The notes beneath the pieces were generated by a model, which saw only the letters and a program-made list of their open reading frames with translations, was not told the DNA's origin and made no database searches. Positions 51,982-60,456 of a stretch of DNA of 64,000 bases are shown piece after piece. The stretch spans positions 310,001-374,000 of the forward strand of contig JAIUPK010000002.1 in NCBI GenBank assembly GCA_020160915.1, in the 5' to 3' direction. Position numbers and translations under genes: made by a program. The DNA is from Actinomycetota bacterium. GTDB taxonomy: Bacteria; Actinomycetota; Actinomycetes; Actinomycetales; Microbacteriaceae. The first letter of the stretch is position 1. The number at the start of each line of letters is the position of its first letter.

Positions 51982-54900
51982 TGCGCAACCTCAGCCCCTG
52001 CGGCGTCGCCACGAAGCCCGCCTCGACGAGGGCGAGGCCCAGGGGGGTGCCGACCGCGAATTCCCCGTCGATGCGCTCCACCTGGAGTTTGCCGAGCGCC
52101 GTGCGCACGGTCGCGGTGAGACTGCGGGATGCCGCGGCGAGGGCATCCGGGTCAGAACCGAACGTGAGCACCGTCTTGCCGCCGCGCTCGACGTAGAGCG
52201 CGAGGGCTCCGTCCACGAGCACGACGAGGGCGCCGGCTTTGCGTCCGGGGCGATGCCCGGCTGTACCGGTGGTCGAGCCCCTTCCGGTGGTCGAGCCTGT
52301 CGAGACCCCGCCCGCCGCCACCGGCCACCCCAGGGCGGCCCCGTACGGGTTCGCCGGATCGGTCGCCGCCAGGGTCACCGCGTTCAACCCGCGCTCCGCC
52401 TCGGGGTCGCGGGTGAAGCTGCGCAGCCGGTCGACCGTCGCACCGGTGGCGAACTGTGCAGCGCCGAGCCCCTCGACGAAGTAGCCGCGCCGCGCGCGAC
52501 CCGTCTCCTCGAATCCGGCCAGCACCTTGTACGCGAGCGCGAACCCGCCGCGGATGCCCTCACTCACGACCGCGCCACGGGTGACCACCCCGTGCCGTTC
52601 GAGCAGCAGCTCGGCCATCGCCTTCGCCCGGATCGTGGGGTCGGGTTCGGCCAGTGGCAGCAGCGACCAGCGGCCACCCCCGGCGGGCGGGCCGGACTGC
52701 GCGACGGCGAGGGAACGTCCGCGGTACGAGCGGGTGCGCGGGGGGCGCGCCTTGACCGGCCCGCCGAGGTGGGCTCGCAGGGCGGTGAAGGAGTCGTTGG
52801 TGATCAGGCCCGCCCAGACCAGGCCCCACAGGGCCTCGAGCAGCTGCTTGTCGTCGGTGTTCGTCAGCGCGGCACCGAGCTGCCGGAAGAAGAACGCGCC
52901 GCCCCCCGCGAGCACCGCCAGGATGTCGCGCTGGAGTTCCGTCGTCTCCTCGCCGCTGGGCTCCGGCAGGGTCAGCGGCGCGGTCGCGGCGAGGTGCAGG
53001 CTCACCCACCCGTCGCCGCCGGCCAGCGCCCCGTTGCCCGACCAGACGACTTCGCCCGAGACGGTGAGCTCGTCGAGCCAGGCGGGCGAGTAGCCCGGCA
53101 GCCGGGCCGGCAGCACGAAGCTCTCCCAACTGGATGCCGGCAGCGAGACCCCCGCGAGTTGGTCGATCACCTGTGCGAGCCCATCGACCCCGCGCAAGCC
53201 GGACCCGCCGACGTGCTGCCAATCGGGCAGGAACCGCGCGAGGGCGGCTGGCTCGACCGGCTCGACCTCCTGACGCAGCGCGGCGAGCGAGCGACTGCGG
53301 AGCCGGCGCAGTACCTCCACCGAGCACCACTCGGTGCCCGACGCCCCGGGTCGGAACTCGCCGTCCACCACACGCCGATCGGCGGCGAGGCGGCGGAGGG
53401 TGTCGGTGACGACGGCGACTCCGAGGCCGAAGCGGGAGGCGGCATCCGTCACTGTGAACGGGCCGTGGGTGCGAGCGTAGCGGCTCACGAGGTCACCGAC
53501 CGGGTCGTCGACCGGCTCGATGAACGCGGCGGGCACGCCGATCGGCAGCGGCACACCGAGGGCGTCGCGCAGGCGTGCGGCATCCTCGATCACGGCCCAC
53601 TGGGCGACACCGGCGATCGTGACCGGCAGCACGCGGTTTGCGGACCTCAGCCGGTCGAGTAGGTCCGGCAGGACCGTATCGAGACCAGTCCCCGCGGGTT
53701 TCGATACGCCCTCCGGGCTACTCAACCAGCGCTGCGCGATCTCCTCCAGTGACAGCGGCCCGAGCATCCGCAGCAGGTCGACAACGCCCTCGGCGTCGCG
53801 CGCGGCCCGCTCCGGCGTGAGGCGCTGAAGCTCGAGCTCGGTCTGCTCGATGACGGCGGGGTCGAGCAGTTCGCGCAGCTCGGCGCGACCGAGCAGCTCG
53901 GCTAGAAGCGTCGGGTCGAGCGACAGCGCTGCGGCCCGCCGCTCGGCCAAGGGTGAGTCGCCCTCGTACATGAACGCGGCCACGTAGCCGAACAGCAGGC
54001 TGCGGGCGAAGGGCGAGGGAACCGCCGTCTCGACCTCGACCATGCGCACCTGCCGGGCGGCGATGCGGTTCGACAGAGCGGTGAGCGCCGGCAGGTCGTA
54101 CACGTCCTGCAGCACCTCCCGCACGGTCTCCAGCACAATCGGGAAGCTCGGGTACTTGCGCGCGACCTCCAGCAGCTGGGATGCCCGCTGCCGCTGCTGC
54201 CACAGCGGGGAGCGGCGGCCGGGGTCACGCCGAGGCAGCAGGAGCGCGCGCGCCGCGCACTCCCGGAACCGGGCCGCGAACAGCGCCGAACCGCCGACCT
54301 CCTCGGTGACGATCTCGACCAGCTCGGCCGTCTCGAAAACGAACAGGTCGGCGCCCGGAGGCTCCGCGTCGGTATCCGGGATGCGCACGACGATGCCGTC
54401 GTCACCCGCCATTGCGGCACCGTCGACCCCGAGCCGGTCACGGATGCGCGCGGTGACCGCCAGTGCCCACGGCGCGTGCACGGGCATCCCGTACGGGGAG
54501 TGCAGCACCAGTCGCCAGTCGCCCAGCTCGTCACGGAAGCGCTCAACCACGAGCGTCGTGTCGGTGGGCACCTGGCCCGTCGAGTCCCTCTGGTCGGCGA
54601 CCAGCGCGATGAGGTTGGTGACGGCGCGCTCGTCGAGGCCGATCGCTTCGAGCTGCTCCGGTATCGGCCGACGAGGCGCAGCCTCGTCGGAGCTGGCGTC
54701 GCGGGATCGCTGTCGCGATCCTCCCAGCTCCAGCGCTCTGGTGAACGCCCCGATCGCCTCGCCCAGCTCGGCCGGCCGCCCCAGCCCGTCACCCTTCCAG
54801 AACGGCACCTTGCCCGGCTGCCCGAAGGCGGGGCTCACGAGTACCTGGTCGTGGGTGATCTCCTCGATACGCCAGCTCGTCGTGCCCAGCGCGAACACGT

Positions 54901-56683
54901 CGCCAACCCGCGACTCGTAGACCATCTCCTCGTCGAGCTCGCCGACGCGCCGACCCGGCCCGCCGGGGGTCGTCGCCCCGCCCACGATGAACACCCCGAA
55001 CAGCCCGCGGTCGGGAATCGTGCCCCCGGATGTCACGGCCAGCCGCTGCGCGCCCGGACGCCCCTCGATCGTTCCGGCGACCCGGTCCCACACGATCCGC
55101 GGACGCAGCTCAGCGAACTCGTCACTCGGATACAGCCCGCTCAACAGGTCGAGCGTCGCGTCGTAGGCGCTGCGCGGCAGCGTCGCAAACGGGGCGCTGC
55201 ATCGCACCGTGTCGAACCAGTCCTCCACGTCGAGGGCGCCGAGGGCGACCGCCGCGACGGTCTGCTGCGCGAGCACGTCGAGCGGGTTCGCGGGCACGGC
55301 GATGGCCTCGATCTGCCCGTGCCGCATCCGGTCGACAGCGACCGCTGTGTGCAGCAGGTCGGTGCGGTGCTTCGGGAACAGCACCCCCTTGGAGATCTCG
55401 CCGACCTGGTGCCCCGCCCGCCCGATGCGCTGCAGCCCGGATGCCACGCTCGGAGGTGACTCGACCTGGATCACGAGATCCACGGCGCCCATGTCGATCC
55501 CGAGCTCAAGCGAGCTGGTCGCGACGACACAGCGCAGGCGCCCGGACTTGAGGTCGTCTTCGATGGTGGCGCGCTGCTCCTTGGAGACCGAGCCGTGGTG
55601 GGCTCTCGCGAGTAGCCCCACCTCCGCGGATTGAGTAGCGACCGCGGATTGAGTAGCGACCGCAGGTCGCGTATCGAAATCTCCCCCGCGAGTTACCCCG
55701 TCGGTGAGGTTTCGATACGCGGCTTCGCCGCTACTCAACCCGCTGGGAACGAGAGCGACTCTCTCCTGCGCGATCTCGTTGAGCCGTGCCGTCAGCCGCT
55801 CGGCCAGGCGACGCGAGTTCGCGAACACGATCGTGGACCGGTGGGCCAGGATGTGGTCGACGATCGACTCCTCGACGTGCGGCCAGATCGATCCGGTCGC
55901 CTCGGAGGGCGCGCCGGTCGGACCGCTCGTCGAGCCCTCCCGCGGGGTGAACACGCCAGGCTCGCTCATGTCGTCCACGGGCACGACCACGCTGAGGTCG
56001 AAGGTCTTCGCCGCGGGTGGCTGCACGATCGTGACGGGTGCGCGCCCTCCGAGGAAGCGGGCGACCTCCTCGAGCGGGCGCACCGTGGCCGAGAGACCGA
56101 TGCGCTGGGCCGGCTTCGGGAGCAGGGCATCCAGTCGTTCGAGGGAGACGGCCAGGTGCGCGCCGCGCTTGGTGGCGGCGACCGCGTGCACTTCATCGAT
56201 GATGACGGTCTCGACGCCAGCCAGGGTCTCGCGGGCCGCCGACGTGAGCATGAGATAGAGCGACTCGGGCGTGGTGATCAGGATGTCGGGGGGCGTGCGC
56301 GCGAGCTGCCGGCGGTCCTGCGCTGTGGTGTCACCCGACCGCACGCCGACGGTCACGGCGGGGGCCGGGAGTCCGAGTCGCTTCGCCGTCTGCGTCACGC
56401 CCACGAGCGGGGCGCGCAGGTTGCGCTCGACGTCGACGCCGAGCGCCTTCAGCGGGGAGATGTAGAGCACCCTGGTCTTCGCCCCCTCGCTGGGCCGCGT
56501 GATCAGCTGATCGATCGACCACAGGAACGCGGCGAGCGTCTTGCCCGAGCCGGTCGGCGCGACAACGAGAGCGTGACCACCGGATGACACGGCCTCCCAC
56601 GCACCGAGCTGCGCGGGTGTCGGCGCCGCGAAGGCGCCCGTGAACCACTCCCGCGTCGCGGGGGAGAACCGGTCGAGCACCAT
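51974..56683 (-). CDS. lhr: ATP-dependent DNA helicase Lhr, with palindromic-repeat insertions
   Basis: 1569-residue superfamily 2 helicase, longer than the roughly 1500 residues I recall for typical Lhr. Walker A APTGSGKTLAAF (about 39-50), DEVH box VIIDEVHAV, motif IV FANSRRLAERL, motif V VATSSLELGIDMG and motif VI QRIGRAGHQ are intact, followed by the winged-helix and large C-terminal Lhr domains. At least four stretches are low-complexity inserts encoded by palindromic repeats: RPAVATQSAVATQSAEVG, the acidic/basic SRQRSRDASSDEAAPRR, EGVSKPAGTGLD and GVSTGSTTGRGSTTGTAG. All keep the frame. Coupled to nei. Confidence 0.93.
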   Translation of the reverse strand: MVLDRFSPATREWFTGAFAAPTPAQLGAWEAVSSGGHALVVAPTGSGKTLAAFLWSIDQLITRPSEGAKTRVLYISPLKALGVDVERNLRAPLVGVTQTAKRLGLPAPAVTVGVRSGDTTAQDRRQLARTPPDILITTPESLYLMLTSAARETLAGVETVIIDEVHAVAATKRGAHLAVSLERLDALLPKPAQRIGLSATVRPLEEVARFLGGRAPVTIVQPPAAKTFDLSVVVPVDDMSEPGVFTPREGSTSGPTGAPSEATGSIWPHVEESIVDHILAHRSTIVFANSRRLAERLTARLNEIAQERVALVPSGLSSGEAAYRNLTDGVTRGGDFDTRPAVATQSAVATQSAEVGLLARAHHGSVSKEQRATIEDDLKSGRLRCVVATSSLELGIDMGAVDLVIQVESPPSVASGLQRIGRAGHQVGEISKGVLFPKHRTDLLHTAVAVDRMRHGQIEAIAVPANPLDVLAQQTVAAVALGALDVEDWFDTVRCSAPFATLPRSAYDATLDLLSGLYPSDEFAELRPRIVWDRVAGTIEGRPGAQRLAVTSGGTIPDRGLFGVFIVGGATTPGGPGRRVGELDEEMVYESRVGDVFALGTTSWRIEEITHDQVLVSPAFGQPGKVPFWKGDGLGRPAELGEAIGAFTRALELGGSRQRSRDASSDEAAPRRPIPEQLEAIGLDERAVTNLIALVADQRDSTGQVPTDTTLVVERFRDELGDWRLVLHSPYGMPVHAPWALAVTARIRDRLGVDGAAMAGDDGIVVRIPDTDAEPPGADLFVFETAELVEIVTEEVGGSALFAARFRECAARALLLPRRDPGRRSPLWQQRQRASQLLEVARKYPSFPIVLETVREVLQDVYDLPALTALSNRIAARQVRMVEVETAVPSPFARSLLFGYVAAFMYEGDSPLAERRAAALSLDPTLLAELLGRAELRELLDPAVIEQTELELQRLTPERAARDAEGVVDLLRMLGPLSLEEIAQRWLSSPEGVSKPAGTGLDTVLPDLLDRLRSANRVLPVTIAGVAQWAVIEDAARLRDALGVPLPIGVPAAFIEPVDDPVGDLVSRYARTHGPFTVTDAASRFGLGVAVVTDTLRRLAADRRVVDGEFRPGASGTEWCSVEVLRRLRSRSLAALRQEVEPVEPAALARFLPDWQHVGGSGLRGVDGLAQVIDQLAGVSLPASSWESFVLPARLPGYSPAWLDELTVSGEVVWSGNGALAGGDGWVSLHLAATAPLTLPEPSGEETTELQRDILAVLAGGGAFFFRQLGAALTNTDDKQLLEALWGLVWAGLITNDSFTALRAHLGGPVKARPPRTRSYRGRSLAVAQSGPPAGGGRWSLLPLAEPDPTIRAKAMAELLLERHGVVTRGAVVSEGIRGGFALAYKVLAGFEETGRARRGYFVEGLGAAQFATGATVDRLRSFTRDPEAERGLNAVTLAATDPANPYGAALGWPVAAGGVSTGSTTGRGSTTGTAGHRPGRKAGALVVLVDGALALYVERGGKTVLTFGSDPDALAAASRSLTATVRTALGKLQVERIDGEFAVGTPLGLALVEAGFVATPQGLRLRNA
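52268..52309. repeat. GGTGGTCGA...GTCGAGACC repeat inside lhr
   Basis: GGTGGTCGAGCC, CCTTCC, then GGTGGTCGAGCC and TGTCGAGACC: one and a half units of the repeat seen at 51157-51206, here in the coding sequence. It is translated as GVSTGSTTGRGSTT. Confidence 0.7.
53653..53727. repeat. Two adjacent, oppositely oriented palindromes inside lhr
   Basis: GGTCGAGTAGGTCC...GGACCGTATCGAGACC (53653-53686) followed by GGTTTCGATACGCCC...GGGCTACTCAACC (53697-53727). The second matches the intergenic family. They are translated through as part of SSPEGVSKPAGTGLDTVLP. Confidence 0.7.
54670..54731. repeat. Nested palindromes inside lhr (different family)
   Basis: GACGAGGCGCAGCCTCGTC (54670-54688), then GGAGCTGG ... 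CCCAGCTCC (54689-54731) enclosing GGATCGC-TGTC-GCGATCC. The coding result is the low-complexity SRQRSRDASSDEAAPRR. It is unrelated to the GGTTTCGATAC family. Confidence 0.65.
55628..55740. repeat. Three palindromic repeat units inside lhr
   Basis: A half unit GGATTGAGTAGCGACCGC (55628-55645), a full unit with the same 18 nt plus AGGTCGCGTATCGAAATC (to 55681), and an inverted full unit GGTTTCGATACGCGG...CCGCTACTCAACC (55708-55740). The direct repetition is translated as AVATQSAVATQSA. The inserted block lies between motif IV and motif V of the helicase. Confidence 0.75.
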
Positions 56684-56726
56684 GGCTCTATCCTCCCCCC
56701 GGGCACCGACCCCGCGGTCCGTGCCC

Positions 56727-57350
56727 CTAGATGTGCTCGGCCAGGAACCCCGTGAGGTCGGTCAGCTCCTGCGTGGAGATCGAGTGGCCGAGGTCCTCAT
56801 AGATGCGGATGTGCGGTTCGGCGTGCGTGGGCAGCCACTCCTGGGTGCGATCCACGGCGGCAGCAGGGATGACGGTGTCGGCGGTACCGCGGCCCCAGAA
56901 CACGGGCGGGCGCACGATCTCGAGCCGGGCATCCCCAGCATGGATGCCCGGCGCGACGAACCCCGACAGCGCCACCGTCGCGGCGAACCGGTCGGGCGCG
57001 AGGCGGTTGAGCTGAAGCGCGAGGGCGGCGCCCTGCGAGAAACCGAGGAGTGCGACCGTCGTGTAGTCGACCGTGTCGAGCCAGTCGAGCACCGCCTGCG
57101 CGCCGGCGTCGACGGCGGCCGGGTCGGGCTGGCCGGGGTTCTGGCCGGCCAGCGACCACCACGCGTATCCGGCGCTCTCCTTGATCGGACCGCGCAGCGA
57201 GGCGACCGTTGCGGCCAGCGGCAGGCGCGGCGACAGGCTGAACAGGTCGCCCTCGTGCGAGCCGTAGCCGTGCAGCAGCACGATGAGCGGGCGGCCGGCC
57301 CGCTCGCGTTCGGGGGCGGACCAGAGAATCGCTGACTCATCGAGTTGCAT
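56727..57350 (-). CDS. Phospholipase/carboxylesterase family alpha/beta hydrolase
   Basis: 207-residue serine hydrolase of the YpfH/acyl-protein thioesterase group. HGYGS (oxyanion region, about 27), nucleophile elbow GFSQGAAL (about 97-104), Asp in GTADTVIP and His in EDLGHSIS complete the triad. Probably cytoplasmic; substrate unknown. ATG 57350 has -10 box TAGTGT (57357-57362, minus strand) 6 nt upstream, giving a leaderless message. It diverges from the Nudix-like gene over 31 nt. Confidence 0.88.
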   Translation of the reverse strand: MQLDESAILWSAPERERAGRPLIVLLHGYGSHEGDLFSLSPRLPLAATVASLRGPIKESAGYAWWSLAGQNPGQPDPAAVDAGAQAVLDWLDTVDYTTVALLGFSQGAALALQLNRLAPDRFAATVALSGFVAPGIHAGDARLEIVRPPVFWGRGTADTVIPAAAVDRTQEWLPTHAEPHIRIYEDLGHSISTQELTDLTGFLAEHI

Positions 57351-57381
57351 TCGCCCACACTACTTTGGGTGACAATGGAGC

Positions 57382-57921
57382 ATGAGCTCAGTAGGCACTC
57401 CCGACCCCAACTCCGGATGGCTGTCCGAAGAGGAACTCGCCGAGACCCGCCGCCGCCTGCCCCTGCTCTACGTCGAGGCGGTGCCGGTGCGTGTCGACGG
57501 CCTCGGCCGGGTGACCGAGGTCGGGATGCTGCTGCGCGCCAACAACGGCGAGATCACCCGCACGCTCGTCTCCGGCCGCGTGATGTACGGGGAGACCCTG
57601 CGCGACGCACTGTTCCGCCACCTCGAGAAGGACCTCGGGCCGATGGCCTTCCCCCTCCTGCCCGCCAGCCCCGTGCCGTTCTCGGTGGCCGAGTACTTCC
57701 CGTGGCCGGGCTCGAGCCAGTTCATGGACTCCCGCCAGCACGCGGTGTCCCTCGCCTACGTGGTTCCCGTCACGGGTACGTGCGAACCGCGTCAGGACGC
57801 ACTCGAGATCACCTGGCTGCGACCCGCGGAGGCGGCATCCGAGTCAGTGACTTCCGACATGGAGGGCGGCCGCGGCTCCCTGCTGCGCGCAGCACTCGCG
57901 TCGGTGGGGGTGCTGCCGTAG
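57382..57921 (+). CDS. DUF4916 Nudix-like protein with degenerate Nudix box
   Basis: 179-residue protein of the actinobacterial DUF4916/Nudix group. The Nudix-box region reads GRVMYGETLRDALFRHLEKDLG. Compared with GX5EX7REUXEEXGU, the first Glu and the Arg are kept, but REUXEE reads RHLEKD, so the catalytic metal-binding Glu pair is missing and hydrolase activity is uncertain. GSSQFMDSRQHAVSLAYVV follows as a family block. A GACAAT box lies 5 nt before ATG 57382. It ends at a 55-nt palindrome. Confidence 0.78.
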   Translation: MSSVGTPDPNSGWLSEEELAETRRRLPLLYVEAVPVRVDGLGRVTEVGMLLRANNGEITRTLVSGRVMYGETLRDALFRHLEKDLGPMAFPLLPASPVPFSVAEYFPWPGSSQFMDSRQHAVSLAYVVPVTGTCEPRQDALEITWLRPAEAASESVTSDMEGGRGSLLRAALASVGVLP

Positions 57922-57944
57922 GGCTCAGGCTGAAACGCACATAC

Positions 57945-57999
57945 GAGGTGCGGCAATCAGCCCTTTCTCGCGCTAGCGAGGGAACGATTGCCGCACCTC
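57945..57999. repeat. 55-nt nested palindrome; likely bidirectional terminator or repeat
   Basis: Outer 14-bp perfect arms GAGGTGCGGCAATC / GATTGCCGCACCTC. The loop contains a second perfect hairpin CTCGC-GCTA-GCGAG. It lies between convergent genes. In size and architecture it resembles the 58-nt family, but the sequence is different. Confidence 0.7.
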
Positions 58000-58017
58000 A
58001 CATGAGGCTTGGAAGAC

Positions 58018-59574
58018 TTACCGCCCGCGGGTGTTCGCGCGCACGACCTGGCCCACGCGGATGGGGCCGCCCGAGCTCTGCGCGCGACCCTTGCCGCCGC
58101 GCGGACGCGACGGCGACTGCTCGGCAGAGCGAGTCGGCTGCGCGGCCCGGTCGGCCTGCGGGGCGGATGCCCGCCGCTCCCCGGTCACGGCCGCGCGGCC
58201 ACCACCGGCCGAGGTGCCCCGAGCCGAACCACCGGCAGGCGCGCCGGAACGAGCCGGCCGTCCACTGCGGTCACGACGGGGTGCGCCGGAACCGGCACCC
58301 TCGCCATCGCGACGAGCCTGCTTGCGCTGCGCGTTCGCGCCCTGCGAGCGGCCGCCACCGCCGGCGGGAGCCGCGGCACGGGGTGCGGGCTTCACGTAGG
58401 CCGCGACATCCCCGACCAGGGCGGTTACCGCCGCCGACTTGGCGTTGACCGTCTGAGGCGTGACCGTGATCTCGGCCTTGCGCAGCAGTGCGGCGGTGTC
58501 CTTGCGCTGGGTGGGCAGCACGACGGTGACCACGTCACCGGACGAACCGGCGCGGGCTGTGCGGCCCGAGCGGTGCAGGTACGCCTTGTGCTCGGCCGGC
58601 GGGTCGACGTGGATCACGAGCTCGATGTCATCCACGTGAACACCGCGAGCGGCGACATCGGTGGCGACGAGAACCCGGGTCTCACCCGAGGCGAACGACG
58701 CGAGGTTGCGGTCGCGGGCGACCTGCGAGAGGTTGCCGTGCAGGTCGACGCTGGGGATGCCTGCGTCGGTGAGCTGCTTCGCGAGCTTCTTGGCGTGGTG
58801 CTTGGTGCGCATGAACAGGATGCGACGGCCGGTGCCCGAGGCGAGGGTGCGCACCAGCTCGCTCTTGTCGTCGACCGACGCAACCTCGAACACGTGGTGC
58901 GTCATCGCGGCGACGTGGCTGTTGGCCTCGTCCACGGAGTGCAGCACCTCGTTGTGGAGGTAGCGGCGCACGAGCTTGTCCACGCCGTTGTCGAGCGTGG
59001 CGGAGAACAGCAGGCGCTGTCCGGTCTGCGGAGTCTTGTCCATGATGCGCGTGACGACCGGCAGGAAGCCGAGGTCGGCCATGTGGTCGGCCTCGTCGAG
59101 CACGGTGATCTCGATCGCGTCGAGGTGGGCGAAGCCCTGCTTCATAAGGTCCTCGAGGCGGCCCGGGCAGGCCACGACGATGTCAACGCCCGACTTGAGG
59201 GCGGCGACCTGGCGCTGCTGCGAGACGCCGCCGAAGATCGTGGTGATCGTCAGGCCGTAGGCGCTGGCGAGCGGCTCTATGGCCGCGGTGATCTGGGTGG
59301 CGAGCTCCCGGGTGGGGGCGAGCACTAGTCCGAGCGGGCGACCGGCGCGGCGCTTGCCGCCGGCCAGCGCACCGCCGAGGCGAGCCACCATGGGGATCGC
59401 GAAGGCGAGGGTCTTGCCCGAGCCGGTCTTGCCGCGGCCGAGCACGTCGCGCCCGGCAAGGGTGTCGGGCAGAGTGTCGACCTGGATGGGGAACGGTTCG
59501 GTGATGCCGTTGGCGCCGAGGGCGGCAACGAGCGGGGCGGGCACGCCGAGCGTGCTGAAGATGTTCTCAGTCAT
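58018..59574 (-). CDS. DEAD-box RNA helicase
   Basis: 518-residue ATP-dependent RNA helicase, probably for ribosome assembly or RNA turnover in the cold. Motifs: Q-motif FPIQVDTL, I GKTGSGKT, Ia APTRELA, II LDEADHM (here DEAD), III SATLD, V LVATDVAARGV and VI HRSGRTARAG. The last 130 residues are a Gly/Arg/Ala-rich disordered RNA-binding tail. ATG 59574 was chosen over an upstream in-frame start because it matches the family opening MTENIFSTLGV. A leader of about 175 nt precedes it. Confidence 0.92.
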   Translation of the reverse strand: MTENIFSTLGVPAPLVAALGANGITEPFPIQVDTLPDTLAGRDVLGRGKTGSGKTLAFAIPMVARLGGALAGGKRRAGRPLGLVLAPTRELATQITAAIEPLASAYGLTITTIFGGVSQQRQVAALKSGVDIVVACPGRLEDLMKQGFAHLDAIEITVLDEADHMADLGFLPVVTRIMDKTPQTGQRLLFSATLDNGVDKLVRRYLHNEVLHSVDEANSHVAAMTHHVFEVASVDDKSELVRTLASGTGRRILFMRTKHHAKKLAKQLTDAGIPSVDLHGNLSQVARDRNLASFASGETRVLVATDVAARGVHVDDIELVIHVDPPAEHKAYLHRSGRTARAGSSGDVVTVVLPTQRKDTAALLRKAEITVTPQTVNAKSAAVTALVGDVAAYVKPAPRAAAPAGGGGRSQGANAQRKQARRDGEGAGSGAPRRDRSGRPARSGAPAGGSARGTSAGGGRAAVTGERRASAPQADRAAQPTRSAEQSPSRPRGGKGRAQSSGGPIRVGQVVRANTRGR

Positions 59575-59763
59575 GTGTGTGTTTCTTGGGTAGTGGCTGG
59601 TTGAGTAGCGCGCAGCGCGTATCGAAACCAACCGAAAGGGCGAAGGTGGCGGTGCCACATCCGTTCGCCGTGAAAGTGTCTACAACCCGAATTGACCGGG
59701 GAGAAGAGGAAGCGTTCTACGACGCAAGGGGGCCGTCGTGGCCCCGCAAGTACTTCAACCCTA
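59575..59763 (-). promoter_or_regulatory. Long 5' leader of the DEAD-box helicase gene
   Basis: -10-like TAGGGT lies at 59758-59763 (minus strand), giving a leader of about 175 nt. It contains the perfect hairpin GGGGCC-ACGAC-GGCCCC (59729-59745), a pyrimidine-rich run (CTTCCTCTTCTCCCC) and, near the start codon, a palindromic repeat (59599-59629). Long structured leaders are common for cold-shock helicases. The rest, to 59818, holds no gene. Confidence 0.5.
59599..59629. repeat. Intact copy of the GGTTGAGTAGC...GCGTATCGAAACC palindrome
   Basis: GGTTGAGTAG, the pairing core CGCGCAGCGCG, then TATCGAAACC, 25 nt upstream of the DEAD-box start codon and within its leader. It is the best-preserved copy of this family in the window. 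Confidence 0.8.
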
Positions 59764-59818
59764 GCAGACGGCCTTCTGGCGGCCCTCGGCGACCGGTCTG
59801 GCGGCCCTCAGCGACCCC

Positions 59819-60427
59819 TCAGTACGCCCCGAAGTACCGCTCGCCCACCGGGATGTCGACCAGCACCGTGTTGCCGGCCGGCGCGAGCGGGCACGCCCAC
59901 GCCGGGTCGTAGGCGCACGACGGGTTGTACGCGAAGTTGAAGTCGAGCACGAGGTCGGCGCTGCCCCGTCCCAGGTCGGCACCCTTGATGGTGTCGAGGA
60001 GGTAGCGCCCGCCACCGTAGGTTCCGCCACGCTTGCCGGCCAGCGCATCCTTCACCGGGATGAAGATGCCCCCGCCGTAGGAGGCGAGCCGCCACACGTC
60101 GAGGGTGCCGACGCCGGGCACATCGACGAGCCCGATCCGTTCGAACGGCACGGTGCCGTCGGTGCCGGTCTCGACGTCGAGCCGGGCATCCGGTGCGGGG
60201 AGCAACGGCAGCTCGAAGCGCCAGCCGGGCTCGTAGGGGCGGGTCGGCAGGCCGGTGAAGGCCGCGCGGTCGTCGGGCAGCAGGGGAGACGACGGATGCT
60301 CGGCGAACAACTCGTCTCGCGTGCGCCGCCACAGGTCGTGGGCGGCGGGCAGATCGCGGGAGTCGCGCACCTCGGCGTAGAGGGCGAAGACTCTCCGCCG
60401 CCAGTCGGCGACGTCGAGTGCGGTCAT
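59819..60427 (-). CDS. DUF1684 protein
   Basis: 202-residue protein of the DUF1684 family, cytoplasmic and of unknown role. Family blocks are GLPTRPYEPGWRFELPL, RYLLDTIKGADLG, LDFNFAYNPSCAYDPAWACP (with its two conserved Cys) and VPVGERYF-like IPVGERYFGAY. ATG 60427 has -10 box TAGCGT (60434-60439, minus strand) 6 nt upstream, so it is probably leaderless; an in-frame GTG at 60433 would touch that box. It lies upstream of the DEAD-box gene on the same strand but is separated by that gene's leader. Confidence 0.87.
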   Translation of the reverse strand: MTALDVADWRRRVFALYAEVRDSRDLPAAHDLWRRTRDELFAEHPSSPLLPDDRAAFTGLPTRPYEPGWRFELPLLPAPDARLDVETGTDGTVPFERIGLVDVPGVGTLDVWRLASYGGGIFIPVKDALAGKRGGTYGGGRYLLDTIKGADLGRGSADLVLDFNFAYNPSCAYDPAWACPLAPAGNTVLVDIPVGERYFGAY

Positions 60428-60456
60428 GCCCACACGCTACCCCCGCCTCCTTTGCA

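Noticed and set aside
51157-55740. Direct repeats around and inside lhr as a CRISPR array
   Set aside because: The units are palindromic, irregularly spaced, in both orientations and within coding sequence. There are no uniform spacers and no cas genes.
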